Shown piece after piece: positions 7,309 to 15,355 of a stretch of 64,000 nucleotides of DNA (the stretch's first letter is position 1; each line of letters begins with the position of its first letter). The notes beneath the pieces were generated by a model. It had not been told where the DNA came from, made no database searches, and saw only the letters and a program-made list of their open reading frames with translations. Position numbers and translations under genes: made by a program. The stretch is from contig JAFPXN010000042.1 of assembly GCA_017412505.1 (NCBI GenBank), positions 1-64,000 on the forward strand, given 5' to 3'. The DNA is from Bacillota bacterium (GTDB lineage: Bacteria > Bacillota > Clostridia > Peptostreptococcales > Anaerovoracaceae).

Positions 7309-8871
7309 ATGTTTATCAAAATCATCATGCTCGTACTCTTCTTCGGCCTTATGATCGGGATCGGGCTGTACTGCCGCCGCAACGCGACGGACGTCAACGG
7401 TTTCGTTCTGGGCGGCCGCGCGGTCGGTCCATGGCTCACCGCCTTCGCCTACGGCACCTCCTATTTTTCCGCGGTCATCTTCGTCGGCTACGCCGGACAG
7501 TTCGGCTGGAAGTACGGCATCGCGTCCACCTGGGTGGGGATCGGCAACGCGCTGATCGGCTCCCTGATGGCCTGGGCCATTCTGGGACGCCGCACCCGCA
7601 TCATGACGCAGCACCTGAACAGCGCCACGATGCCCCAGTTCTTCAGCGAACGCTTCGCGAGCCCCGCGCTCAAGATCTGCGCGTCCGCGATCATCTTTAT
7701 CTTCCTCATTCCGTATACCGCAAGCCTTTACAACGGCCTGTCCCGCCTGTTCGGCATGGCGTTCAACATCGACTACTCGGTCTGCGTCATCGTCATGGCG
7801 ATCCTCACCGGGATCTACGTCATCGCCGGCGGCTACATGGCGACGGCCGTGAACGACTTCATCCAGGGCATCATCATGATCTTCGGCATCTGCGCGGTCA
7901 TCGGCGCCGTGCTGAAGAGCCAGGGCGGTTTTCTCGCCGCACTGCAGGGCCTTGCCGCGGTCACGGACGAAACGGTTTCGACCGCCCCGGGCATCTTCAA
8001 TTCGTTCTTCGGGCCGGACCCGCTCAACCTGCTGGGCGTCGTCATCCTGACGTCGCTGGGCACCTGGGGCCTGCCGCAGATGGTGCAGAAGTTTTACGCC
8101 ATCAAGAGCGAAGGAGCCATCAATAAAGGCATGATCATCTCCACGATCTTCGCCTTCATCGTGGCGGGCGGCTGCTACTTCCTCGGCGGCTTCGGCAGAC
8201 TGTTTTCCGACAAGATCGACATCGCTGCGAACGGCTTCGACTCCGTGGTGCCCACCATGCTGTCCGGCCTGCCCGACATCCTGATCGCCGTCGTGGTCAT
8301 CCTGGTGCTGTCCGCGTCCATGTCCACGCTGTCGTCCCTCGTGCTCACGTCCAGTTCCACGCTTACGCTGGACCTGCTGAAGGGCCACTTCGTAAAAGAT
8401 ATGGACGAGAAGAAGCAGTTGGCTATCATGCGGGCGCTCATCGTCGTATTCATCGCGATCTCCGTCGTGCTGGCCATCATCCAGTACAAGAGCAGCGTCA
8501 CGTTCATCGCGCAGCTGATGGGCGTGTCCTGGGGCGCGCTGGCCGGCGCGTTCCTGGCGCCGTTCCTCTACGGCCTGTACTGGAAGCGGACGACGAAGGC
8601 CGCCTGCTGGGTGAGCTTCGTGTTCTCCTCCGTCGTGATGATCGCCAACATCTTCGTTCGCAGCAGCTTCCCGAAACTGCTGCAGTCGCCCATCAACGCC
8701 GGTGCGTTCTGCATGCTGGCGGGGCTTCTGATCGTGCCGCTCGTGTCGGTCTGCACCAAGGCCCCGGACGGCACGCTGGTGGAAGACGCCTTCTCCTGCT
8801 ATAATAAAAAGGTATTGGTGCCCCAGAGCGAAGCGCTGGGTGACAGCGAAGGCCCGACGTACAGAGGATGA
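7309..8871 (+). CDS. Sodium:solute symporter family transporter
   Basis: 520 aa with about 13 hydrophobic segments, the usual SSS (sodium/solute symporter) size and topology. The early motif GFVLGGRAVGPWLTAFAYGT and the segment YVIAGGYMATAVNDFIQGII match the sodium-binding core of the family. Members carry amino acids, carboxylates, pantothenate or nucleobases into the cell with sodium. The gene's last four bases overlap the amidohydrolase start (ATGA), followed by an XdhC-like gene, so the solute is probably degraded by the partner hydrolase. The solute is not identifiable from sequence. Confidence 0.9.
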   Translation: MFIKIIMLVLFFGLMIGIGLYCRRNATDVNGFVLGGRAVGPWLTAFAYGTSYFSAVIFVGYAGQFGWKYGIASTWVGIGNALIGSLMAWAILGRRTRIMTQHLNSATMPQFFSERFASPALKICASAIIFIFLIPYTASLYNGLSRLFGMAFNIDYSVCVIVMAILTGIYVIAGGYMATAVNDFIQGIIMIFGICAVIGAVLKSQGGFLAALQGLAAVTDETVSTAPGIFNSFFGPDPLNLLGVVILTSLGTWGLPQMVQKFYAIKSEGAINKGMIISTIFAFIVAGGCYFLGGFGRLFSDKIDIAANGFDSVVPTMLSGLPDILIAVVVILVLSASMSTLSSLVLTSSSTLTLDLLKGHFVKDMDEKKQLAIMRALIVVFIAISVVLAIIQYKSSVTFIAQLMGVSWGALAGAFLAPFLYGLYWKRTTKAACWVSFVFSSVVMIANIFVRSSFPKLLQSPINAGAFCMLAGLLIVPLVSVCTKAPDGTLVEDAFSCYNKKVLVPQSEALGDSEGPTYRG

Positions 8872-9719
8872 TCATCGATATCCATACGCATACTTTTCCG
8901 GATGCGATCGCGGCAAGAGCCGTGGACAAACTGAAGCACAATTCGCACACAGAGCCGGTTCTCGATGGGGCGGCTCTGTCTCTGTCTGCCTCGGCGAAGG
9001 CTGCGGGCGTCGATCTCGCGGTGATCCAGCCGGTAGCCACGTCTCCCGCGCAGGTGCGGGACATCAACGACGGAGCGATCGAAACGAACCGGAGTTCGTA
9101 CGTGACCCGCCTGGCATCTTTCGGCTGCATGCACCCGGCGTTCGATGCGCCGGAGCAGGAATGCGCGCGGCTGGCGGAGGCGGGTGTGAAGGGCATCAAA
9201 CTGCACCCCGTGTACCAGCTGACGGATATGGACGATCCGTCTTACGTGCGCGTGCTGCGGGCGGCGGCGGACTGCGGGCTGCTCGTGCTGATCCACGCGG
9301 GGATCGACGTGGGCTTTCTGGACAGGACATATTCTGACGTCGGGAAGATCGCCCTGGCGTTGGACGCTGTGCCGGACGGGAGATATATCCTGGCCCACAT
9401 GGGCGGCTGGCGCCAGTGGGACGAAGCGCAGGCGCTGTTTGCCGGCAGGGAAAACGTCTGGATCGATACGTCGTTTTCCCTGGGCGACATGACCCCGCTG
9501 GGCGACGGGTTCTATGAGACGCACAGCCTGTCGCGGCTTTCGCAGGGACGCTTTCTGCAGATGGCGGAAGCGTTCGGGGCGGAAAAACTGCTGTTCGGGA
9601 CGGACAGCCCCTGGGAGGATCAGGCGGCGGAGATCGCGAAGATCCGCGCGCTGCCGCTGGAAGAAAACGAAAAGACCGCGATCCTGGGCGGGAACGCGAA
9701 GGCGTTATTGGGACTGTAA
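8868..9719 (+). CDS. Amidohydrolase-family metal-dependent hydrolase
   Basis: 283 aa TIM-barrel protein of the amidohydrolase-2 type. Metal ligands are visible: His6 and His8 in MIIDIHTHTF, a histidine in KLHPVYQL, one in LIHAG, one in AHMGGW, and the aspartate in FGTDSPW. Members hydrolyse or decarboxylate cyclic amides, lactones or aromatic acids. Translation is coupled to the symporter, which suggests it acts on the imported solute. The XdhC-like gene follows after five bases. Exact reaction unknown. Confidence 0.85.
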   Translation: MIIDIHTHTFPDAIAARAVDKLKHNSHTEPVLDGAALSLSASAKAAGVDLAVIQPVATSPAQVRDINDGAIETNRSSYVTRLASFGCMHPAFDAPEQECARLAEAGVKGIKLHPVYQLTDMDDPSYVRVLRAAADCGLLVLIHAGIDVGFLDRTYSDVGKIALALDAVPDGRYILAHMGGWRQWDEAQALFAGRENVWIDTSFSLGDMTPLGDGFYETHSLSRLSQGRFLQMAEAFGAEKLLFGTDSPWEDQAAEIAKIRALPLEENEKTAILGGNAKALLGL

Positions 9720-9724
9720 CGGAG

Positions 9725-10630
9725 ATGTTTGCGATTTTAGAAACAATAAAAGATCGTATGGCGCAGGGCGAGGATCTGATGCTCGCCGTCGTGCGGGAGA
9801 CCGAAGGCTCCGTGCCGCGCAGGAAGGGCGCCGCGATGCTGATCGGTTCTTCCGGCATCTTAAAGGGCAGCATCGGCGGCGGTGCGCTGGAAGCCGCTGT
9901 ACTTCGCGCGGCAAAAGACTGTCTGGCGCAAAAACTCTGCCAAGCCCTGGCTTTCGGGCTGGATGGCGGCAATCTGCTGACGCAGAACGCGGGAGATGCG
10001 CTTCCGACCGGCATGATCTGCGGCGGCAGGGTATCGGTATGGCTGCAGTATATCCGTTCCGGCGACAGGACGTGGCAGGAACAATGCGATCAGGCGCTCT
10101 TGTTGTTAAAGGACGGCTGTTCCGCACAACTTAACTTCGATTCCCTTTCGTTTCCTCTCGATCCGCCGGAACGGGCGCTGCTCTTCGGCGGCGGTCACAT
10201 CGCGAAGGCCCTTACGCCCATCCTCGCAAGTGTGGACTTTCGCGTCGTCGTGATGGACGAACGCCCGGAATTCGCGACAAGCGGGCGCTTTCCCAACGCC
10301 GCGCAGGTCGTGTGCGGCGATTTCGGACAGCTTGACAGATTCTTTACGTTCAGAGCGAACGACTATGCGGTCGTGGTCACGTCGGGCCACGTGCACGATT
10401 TCGAGGTGGAAGAACAGCTGCTGCGGAAGGAATTGGCCTACGTGGGGGTCATCGGGTCGCGGAAGAAGACCGCAGCTGTAAACGCAAAGTTGAAAGCGGC
10501 CGGGATACCGGAAGAAAAACTCGCGCAGGTCCACACGCCCATCGGACTGGATATCGGCGCGGTGACCCCGGAAGAGATCGCCGTGAGCATCGCGGCGGAG
10601 ATGATCCGGGTCCGGGCGGAAAGAAGGTAA
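9725..10630 (+). CDS. XdhC/CoxI-family molybdenum hydroxylase accessory protein
   Basis: 301 aa. The N-terminal XdhC domain shows TEGSVPRRKGAAMLI, GSIGGGALE and the Cys-containing GMICGG. The C-terminal Rossmann domain shows LLFGGGHIAKAL and VGVIGSRKK. XdhC proteins bind molybdenum cofactor, help its sulfuration and insert it into xanthine dehydrogenase-type enzymes. No molybdenum hydroxylase or cofactor gene lies in this window, so the client enzyme must be elsewhere or this is a divergent member. It ends the three-gene unit with symporter and amidohydrolase; a strong hairpin follows three bases later. Confidence 0.88.
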   Translation: MFAILETIKDRMAQGEDLMLAVVRETEGSVPRRKGAAMLIGSSGILKGSIGGGALEAAVLRAAKDCLAQKLCQALAFGLDGGNLLTQNAGDALPTGMICGGRVSVWLQYIRSGDRTWQEQCDQALLLLKDGCSAQLNFDSLSFPLDPPERALLFGGGHIAKALTPILASVDFRVVVMDERPEFATSGRFPNAAQVVCGDFGQLDRFFTFRANDYAVVVTSGHVHDFEVEEQLLRKELAYVGVIGSRKKTAAVNAKLKAAGIPEEKLAQVHTPIGLDIGAVTPEEIAVSIAAEMIRVRAERR

Positions 10631-10632
10631 TG

Positions 10633-10669
10633 AAAAGAGCACATGGGGACAGTCCCCATGTGCTCTTTT
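10633..10669. repeat. GGGGAC-type palindrome acting as terminator between convergent genes
   Basis: AAAAGAGCACATGGGGAC (10633-10650) is followed, after one base, by its exact reverse complement (10652-10669), an 18-bp perfect inverted repeat with A and T runs at its ends. It separates the XdhC-like gene and the leftward ACT gene and can terminate both. The core GGGGACAGTCCCC recurs in related form at other intergenic sites in this window. Confidence 0.8.
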
Positions 10670-10687
10670 GTTATGCTGCAGAGTTGT

Positions 10688-11119
10688 TTACAGTTCCGCC
10701 AGCTCGTCCTGTTCTACGAGCACGGCGCCTTTCGCGGACAGCGCGGATTCCGCTGCCGCCACGTCGGCGACCTTGCAGACCAGGAAGGCCTTTCCGGACT
10801 TGCCGCCCAGGAAGCAGTACATGTACTCCAGGTTGATGCCTGCGTCCGCGACCGCCTTGATGACGGAGTGCAGACCGCCGGGCACGTCGGGGATGGCTAC
10901 GGCGACGGCTTCGGAGACGCTGGTGATGTAATCCGCGTCCTTCAGCACGGTTACCGCTTTATACACGTCCTTTACGAGGATGCGGGCGATGCCGAATTCG
11001 CTGGTCTCCGCCAGGGAGAACGCGCGCATGTCGATCGCTTCGTCCGCCAGCACCTTCGTCATCTCGCAGAGGGCGCCGGGGCGGTTCTCAAGAAATACAG
11101 AGATCTGTTTTACGCTCAT
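10688..11119 (-). CDS. Tandem ACT-domain protein
   Basis: 143 aa made of two ACT domains (about residues 3-68 and 70-143): KQISVFLENRPGALCEMTKV opens the first and AVAIPDVPGGLHSVIKAVAD the second. Stand-alone tandem ACT proteins bind amino acids or related acids and usually act as allosteric sensors. Here it is the last gene of the operon with phenylacetate-CoA ligase and indolepyruvate oxidoreductase, 12 bases after paaK, so an aromatic amino acid is a sensible ligand; that is inference. Start supported by AAGGAGG. Confidence 0.88.
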   Translation of the reverse strand: MSVKQISVFLENRPGALCEMTKVLADEAIDMRAFSLAETSEFGIARILVKDVYKAVTVLKDADYITSVSEAVAVAIPDVPGGLHSVIKAVADAGINLEYMYCFLGGKSGKAFLVCKVADVAAAESALSAKGAVLVEQDELAEL

Positions 11120-11131
11120 TTCGGTACCTCC

Positions 11132-12433
11132 TTAGATCTTTCTCTTGTCGATGACGCGCACGGCCTTGCCTTCGCTGCGCACGATGGATTTCGGCGCCAC
11201 GAGGGAGACCTTCGCCTTCAGGCCCAGCATGGACTTGAGTCCGTCCACGATATCCTTCTGGCGCGCCGCGATCTCGCCCATGTTGTCCGTGAACATCTCC
11301 GGGGTCATCTCGACCTGGACGTCCAGCGTATCGGTGTTGTTGACGCGGTCGACGACGATCTGGTAGTTGGCCGGGTAGCCCTTGTTCAGCAGCACCGTCT
11401 CGATCTGGCTCGGGAACACGTTGACGCCGCGGATGATCAGCATGTCATCGGAGCGTCCTCTCGGCTTGCTCATCTTGACGTGCGTTCTGCCGCAGGGGCA
11501 GGGCTCGTGACTCAGCTTGACGATATCCCTGGTGCGGTAGCGGATCAGCGGGAACGCTTCTTTCGTAATGGCGGTGAACACCAGTTCGCCGTACGTGCCG
11601 TCAGGCACCGGTTCGAGCGTGTCGGGGTCGATGACTTCCGCGATGAAGTGGTCTTCGTTGATGTGCATGCCGGTCTGCGCCGAACATTCGAACGCGACGC
11701 CCGGGCCGGACAGTTCCGTAAGTCCGTAGATATCGTACGCTTTGATGCCCATGGTCTTCTGGATGTCCTGACGCATCGCCTCGGACCAGGCTTCGGCGCC
11801 GAAGATGCCCGCCTTCAGGGGGATCTCCTCGGGGGAGAGACCCATTTCCTTCATGGTCTCGCCCAGATAGGCTGCGTAGGAAGGCGTGCAGCACAGGATG
11901 GTTGTGTTTAAGTCACGGATGAACATGATCTGCCGTTCGGTATTGCCGGAAGACGTGGGGATCGTCAGGCAGCCGACCTTATGGCTGCCGCCGTTCAGTC
12001 CCGGGCCTCCGGTAAAGAGTCCGTAGCCGTACGAGACCTGGCAGACGTCTTCGTTCGTTCCTCCTGCCGCTGTGATAGCTCTCGCGCAGCAGTCTTCCCA
12101 CAGGTCGATGTCGTGCTGCGTATAAAACGCGACGACGCGCTTGCCGGTCGTGCCGGACGTGGACTGGATGCGCACGCAGTTCTTCAGATCTTCCGCCAGC
12201 AGACCGTACGGATAGCCTTCGCGCAGGTCCGCCTTCGTGACGAAGGGGAGCTTGCGGATGTCGTCCACGCCTTTGATGTCCTCCGGGCAGACGCCTGCGT
12301 CTTCCATCTTCTTGCGGTAGTAGGGGACGTTGTCCCACACGTGTTTCACCTGTTTGACCAGGCGTTCGTCCTGCCACGCGCGGATCTGCTCCCGCGAGGC
12401 AGTTTCGATCTCCGGTTGATAATACCTTTCCAT
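11132..12433 (-). CDS. paaK: Phenylacetate-CoA ligase
   Basis: 433 aa, the usual PaaK length. It shows the adenylate-forming P-loop STSGTTGKRV, the aromatic-pocket and A5-type motif YGLTELSGPG, and the C-terminal PSQIETVLL/VIDKRKI region. It joins arylacetates to CoA with ATP, giving AMP and pyrophosphate; working in reverse it can conserve energy by substrate-level phosphorylation. It lies downstream of iorAB, which makes arylacetyl-CoA from aryl pyruvates, so together they convert aromatic amino acids to aryl acids. Start supported by GAAAGGA. A 38-base gap separates it from iorB. Confidence 0.93.
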   Translation of the reverse strand: MERYYQPEIETASREQIRAWQDERLVKQVKHVWDNVPYYRKKMEDAGVCPEDIKGVDDIRKLPFVTKADLREGYPYGLLAEDLKNCVRIQSTSGTTGKRVVAFYTQHDIDLWEDCCARAITAAGGTNEDVCQVSYGYGLFTGGPGLNGGSHKVGCLTIPTSSGNTERQIMFIRDLNTTILCCTPSYAAYLGETMKEMGLSPEEIPLKAGIFGAEAWSEAMRQDIQKTMGIKAYDIYGLTELSGPGVAFECSAQTGMHINEDHFIAEVIDPDTLEPVPDGTYGELVFTAITKEAFPLIRYRTRDIVKLSHEPCPCGRTHVKMSKPRGRSDDMLIIRGVNVFPSQIETVLLNKGYPANYQIVVDRVNNTDTLDVQVEMTPEMFTDNMGEIAARQKDIVDGLKSMLGLKAKVSLVAPKSIVRSEGKAVRVIDKRKI

Positions 12434-12471
12434 AAGATGTCCTTTCTTGATATGCCAACCCTATTGAATAA

Positions 12472-13044
12472 CTAGGCGTTTTTGCCCAGTTCGAAAGCTT
12501 TTTTGTTCAGTTCCAGGAACTTCGGAGGAACCGACGCTTCGATGGCCTTCTGCCACACCGCGTCGTCCATGCCGAAATAATGGGACAGTCTGCCCATCAG
12601 CACCAGGTTGACCGCCTTGCTGCTGCCGGCCTGCTTAGCCAGTTCGAGGCAGTCCAGAGCGTCCACTTTGGCGCCAGCCGCCTTCATCTTGGCGACGAGG
12701 TCCTCCGGATACTGCGCTGCGCCCGTGACCACGGGCATGGGGTCGATCTGCTGGGTCGACGTGACGATCTGTCCGCCGGGTTTCAGATATTCCATCCACC
12801 TTGCCGCTTCCAGCAGTTCGAACGAGACGATGAAGTCCGCTTCTCCCTTATCGATGATGGGGGAGCTGACCCGGTCGCCGTAGCGCACGTACGTGACGAC
12901 GCTGCCGCCTCTCTGGCTCATGCCATGGACTTCGGAGACTTTTACGTCGTAGCCCTCTTCGAGCAGCATGCGGCCCAGGAGTTTACTGGCGAGGAGGCTT
13001 CCCTGTCCGCCTACGCCTACGATCATGACATTCTTGGTTTCCAT
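12472..13044 (-). CDS. iorB: Indolepyruvate ferredoxin oxidoreductase, beta subunit
   Basis: 190 aa, a full-length gamma-type domain of 2-oxoacid:ferredoxin oxidoreductases. MIVGVGGQGSLLASKLLG near the N-terminus is the family signature, followed by SEVHGMSQRGGSV. It is the small partner of the iorA product. The complex oxidatively decarboxylates aryl pyruvates (indolepyruvate, phenylpyruvate, hydroxyphenylpyruvate) to aryl-acetyl-CoA and reduces ferredoxin. It follows iorA by three bases. Confidence 0.94.
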   Translation of the reverse strand: METKNVMIVGVGGQGSLLASKLLGRMLLEEGYDVKVSEVHGMSQRGGSVVTYVRYGDRVSSPIIDKGEADFIVSFELLEAARWMEYLKPGGQIVTSTQQIDPMPVVTGAAQYPEDLVAKMKAAGAKVDALDCLELAKQAGSSKAVNLVLMGRLSHYFGMDDAVWQKAIEASVPPKFLELNKKAFELGKNA

Positions 13045-13047
13045 GGC

Positions 13048-14793
13048 TTACTCCTCCTTTCCCGTGCTCTCGAACGCGTCTTTGGGACAAAGCTGCGTGC
13101 AGATGCCGCAGCCGACGCACAGTGTGTCGTCCACGCGGGCTTTGCCGTCCTTCATGGAGATGGCCGGGCATCCGATGCGCATGCAGGACTTACAGCCGAT
13201 GCACTTCTGCGGATCCGTTTTCAGCGGCGCTTTGTGCTTGACGTATTTCAGCAGCGCGCAGGGCCTGCGGGAGATGATGACAGACGGTTCCTCCGCCGCC
13301 AGTTCTTCCTTGACCGCGGCGTCGCACTCCGCCAGGTTATACGGGTCGACGACGCGCACGCGGCGGATGCCCATGGCGCGGACCAGGCTCTCCAGGTCGA
13401 TCTTGCCGGCGGGGTCTCCCTTGATGTTGTATCCCGTCGTCGGATTCTGCTGGTGGCCGGTCATGCCGGTGATGGAATTGTCCACGATGATGACCGTGGA
13501 ATTGCTCTGGTTATACGCGATGTTGGCGAGGCCGGTCATGCCGGAATGCATGAACGTCGAATCGCCGATGACCGCCACGGTCCTGCCTTCGCTCTCCTTG
13601 CCCAGGGCTTTGTTGAACCCGTGAGTAGCGGAGACGGAGGCGCCCATACAGAGGGTCATCTCGATGGCGTTCAGCGGAGGCGCGGCGCCTAAGGTGTAGC
13701 AGCCGATGTCGCCTAAAACCGTGCACTTGTTCTTCGCCAGCGTGTAGAACAGTCCTCTGTGGGGGCATCCCGCGCACATGACGGGCGGACGGCCGGGCAG
13801 GGCTTCGTCCAGCGCCTTGCCTTCGTGCTTCTCCATGCCCAGTTTCTCCGCGATCAGGTTCTGGGAGAATTCGCCGAGCAGGGGGAAGGCTTCCTTGCCC
13901 TTGCAGGACAGTCCCAGCTCGCGCACGTGGGTCTCGATAAAGCCGTCCAGCTCTTCGACGACCACGAGGGTCTCGACGGATCTCGCGAAATCGACGATCT
14001 TCTTCTCCGGAAGAGGCCAGATCATCCCCAGCTTCAGGATGGGGACCTTATCGCCGCAGACTTCCTTCACGTACTGGTAGGACGTGGACGAGGTGATGAT
14101 GCCGATCTTATGATCCGGTCCGTTTTCGATGCGGTTGAGATCTGTCGTTTCCGCGAATTCGACCAGTTTGCGCGTGCGTTCCTCTACGACGGGATGGCGC
14201 TTGATGGCGTTTGCGGGGGTCATGACGTATTTCGAGATCGTCTTGACGTAGGGCTTCGCCGGCGCTTCGACGCGTTCTCCGGTGTCCACGATGGACTGGG
14301 AGTGGGCGATGCGGGTGCACATCTTCAGGAAGACGGGCACGTCGAACTGTTCGGACAGTTCGTAGGCCTTTTTCGCAAAGGCGAGGGCTTCCGCGGAATC
14401 CGAAGGTTCGAGCATGGGGATCTTTGCGGAGCGCGCATAGTGGCGGGAGTCCTGCTCGTTCTGGGAGCTGTGCATGCCCGCGTCGTCCGCGACCGCGATC
14501 ACCATGCCGGCGTTGACCCCGGTATACGATACGGTGAACAGCGGATCCGCCGCCACGTTAAGCCCCACGTGCTTCATGCCGCAGAACGACCGTTTTCCGG
14601 CCAGAGACGCGCCGAACGCGGTCTCCATGGCCACTTTTTCGTTGGGCGCCCATTCGGCGTAGATCTCGTCATATTTCGCCGCTTCCTCGGTGATCTCGGT
14701 GCTGGGGGTGCCGGGGTAAGAAGATACCACGCAGCATCCGGCTTCCCAGAGGCCCCGGGCAGCGGCAGCGTTGCCAAGCATTAACTGTTTCAT
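13048..14793 (-). CDS. iorA: Indolepyruvate ferredoxin oxidoreductase, alpha subunit
   Basis: 581 aa. Domain order: pyrimidine-binding half (SSYPGTPSTEITEEAAKY), central domain, thiamine-diphosphate-binding half (GDIGCYTLG, then GDSTFMHSGMTGLANIAYNQ with VDNS for the metal), and a C-terminal ferredoxin domain. The latter has CIGCKSCMRIGCP, with one extra residue before the fourth Cys, and CVGCGICTQLCP; both can hold 4Fe-4S clusters. The gene overlaps the TrpR-family regulator gene by four bases (ATGA). Aromatic specificity is inferred from the IorA family and the paaK neighbour. Confidence 0.95.
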   Translation of the reverse strand: MKQLMLGNAAAARGLWEAGCCVVSSYPGTPSTEITEEAAKYDEIYAEWAPNEKVAMETAFGASLAGKRSFCGMKHVGLNVAADPLFTVSYTGVNAGMVIAVADDAGMHSSQNEQDSRHYARSAKIPMLEPSDSAEALAFAKKAYELSEQFDVPVFLKMCTRIAHSQSIVDTGERVEAPAKPYVKTISKYVMTPANAIKRHPVVEERTRKLVEFAETTDLNRIENGPDHKIGIITSSTSYQYVKEVCGDKVPILKLGMIWPLPEKKIVDFARSVETLVVVEELDGFIETHVRELGLSCKGKEAFPLLGEFSQNLIAEKLGMEKHEGKALDEALPGRPPVMCAGCPHRGLFYTLAKNKCTVLGDIGCYTLGAAPPLNAIEMTLCMGASVSATHGFNKALGKESEGRTVAVIGDSTFMHSGMTGLANIAYNQSNSTVIIVDNSITGMTGHQQNPTTGYNIKGDPAGKIDLESLVRAMGIRRVRVVDPYNLAECDAAVKEELAAEEPSVIISRRPCALLKYVKHKAPLKTDPQKCIGCKSCMRIGCPAISMKDGKARVDDTLCVGCGICTQLCPKDAFESTGKEE

Positions 14794-15107
14794 TCTTTTC
14801 CTTCCTCATTATCTGCCAGGCCGTTGCGCAGGATGAGGTCTTTCATCGCGCCTCCGGACCCGTTGTCGATGATGTTGCGGCGCACGCGGCTGATCGTCGC
14901 GCTGCTGGTGCCGGTCTTCTGCAGGATCTCCGTATACACCTTGTCCTGCAGCAGCATTCTGGCTACTTCGAAACGCCGTTCGATGCTGCACAGTTCCGTC
15001 GGTGAACAGAGATCCTCGAAAAATCGTCTGGCTTCATCCGCATCCTTTAAGTCCAGGACCGCTTCGTACAGCGCGGTGCACCGGTCTGTTTTCGTATTCT
15101 TCGCCAT
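14790..15107 (-). CDS. TrpR-superfamily (YerC/YecD-type) transcriptional regulator
   Basis: 105 aa, all helical. ALYEAVLDLKDADEARRFFE, the LCSPTELCSIERRFEVARML segment and the helix-turn-helix EILQKTGTSSATISRVRR match the YerC/YecD branch of the TrpR family. TrpR proteins bind DNA as dimers and can sense tryptophan. Here the gene is first in the operon for aromatic 2-oxoacid breakdown, so it is a natural candidate for an aromatic-amino-acid-responsive switch. Palindromes at 15168-15290 are the likely targets. The residues that bind tryptophan in E. coli TrpR cannot be checked without an alignment. The start has only a weak AAAGG site. Confidence 0.88.
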   Translation of the reverse strand: MAKNTKTDRCTALYEAVLDLKDADEARRFFEDLCSPTELCSIERRFEVARMLLQDKVYTEILQKTGTSSATISRVRRNIIDNGSGGAMKDLILRNGLADNEEGKE

Positions 15108-15159
15108 TGTTTTGCCAACCTTTCTATCAATAATGACGGTTTGAACGAATATACAAGAG

Positions 15160-15188
15160 ATTGTAGCACTTTAACTTGTGAAAGTAAA
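15160..15188 (-). promoter_or_regulatory. Leftward promoter of the yerC-iorAB-paaK-ACT operon
   Basis: On the minus strand TTTACT (15183-15188), 17-base spacer, TACAAT (15160-15165). The spacer holds most of the first palindrome (15168-15185). Confidence 0.65.
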
Positions 15189-15290
15189 GGACTTTAAAGC
15201 ATGAAAGTAAAGAAAGATTTCCGAGCGGGTCACGGCGCGCCCGGCAAATCAGAAATCGGAAGAATGTTCTTGACTTTAACGGATAAAAGT
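15168..15290. promoter_or_regulatory. Three ACTTT-N8-AAAGT operator-like palindromes
   Basis: Three 18-base sites share the form ACTTTAA-N6-AAAGT: ACTTTAACTTGTGAAAGT (15168-15185), ACTTTAAAGCATGAAAGT (15191-15208) and ACTTTAACGGATAAAAGT (15273-15290). The first two form a 23-base tandem repeat over the leftward promoter. The third covers the -35 and spacer of the rightward promoter. Sites are on the same face for the first pair (about two helical turns). The regulator is not proven; the adjacent TrpR-family protein is the best candidate. Confidence 0.7.
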
Positions 15291-15298
15291 ATTAAAGT
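15270..15298 (+). promoter_or_regulatory. Rightward promoter of the acyl-CoA synthetase
   Basis: TTGACT (15270-15275), 17-base spacer, TAAAGT (15293-15298). The third palindrome fills the spacer. Confidence 0.6.
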
Positions 15299-15355
15299 TT
15301 TTGTGTTGGCCGCTGCGGCCGGCGCAAATAATTTTAATGTAAGGAGCATAGATTT

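Noticed and set aside
10643..11911. Long rightward open frame of about 420 codons opposite the ACT and paaK genes
   Set aside because: It is the mirror of two well supported leftward genes, has no family resemblance and a His/Arg/Asp-rich composition typical of antisense frames in GC-rich DNA.
15308..15320. GGCCG-CTG-CGGCC hairpin as terminator before the acyl-CoA synthetase
   Set aside because: It has no T-run after it and lies between a good promoter and the ribosome site; at most a leader hairpin.
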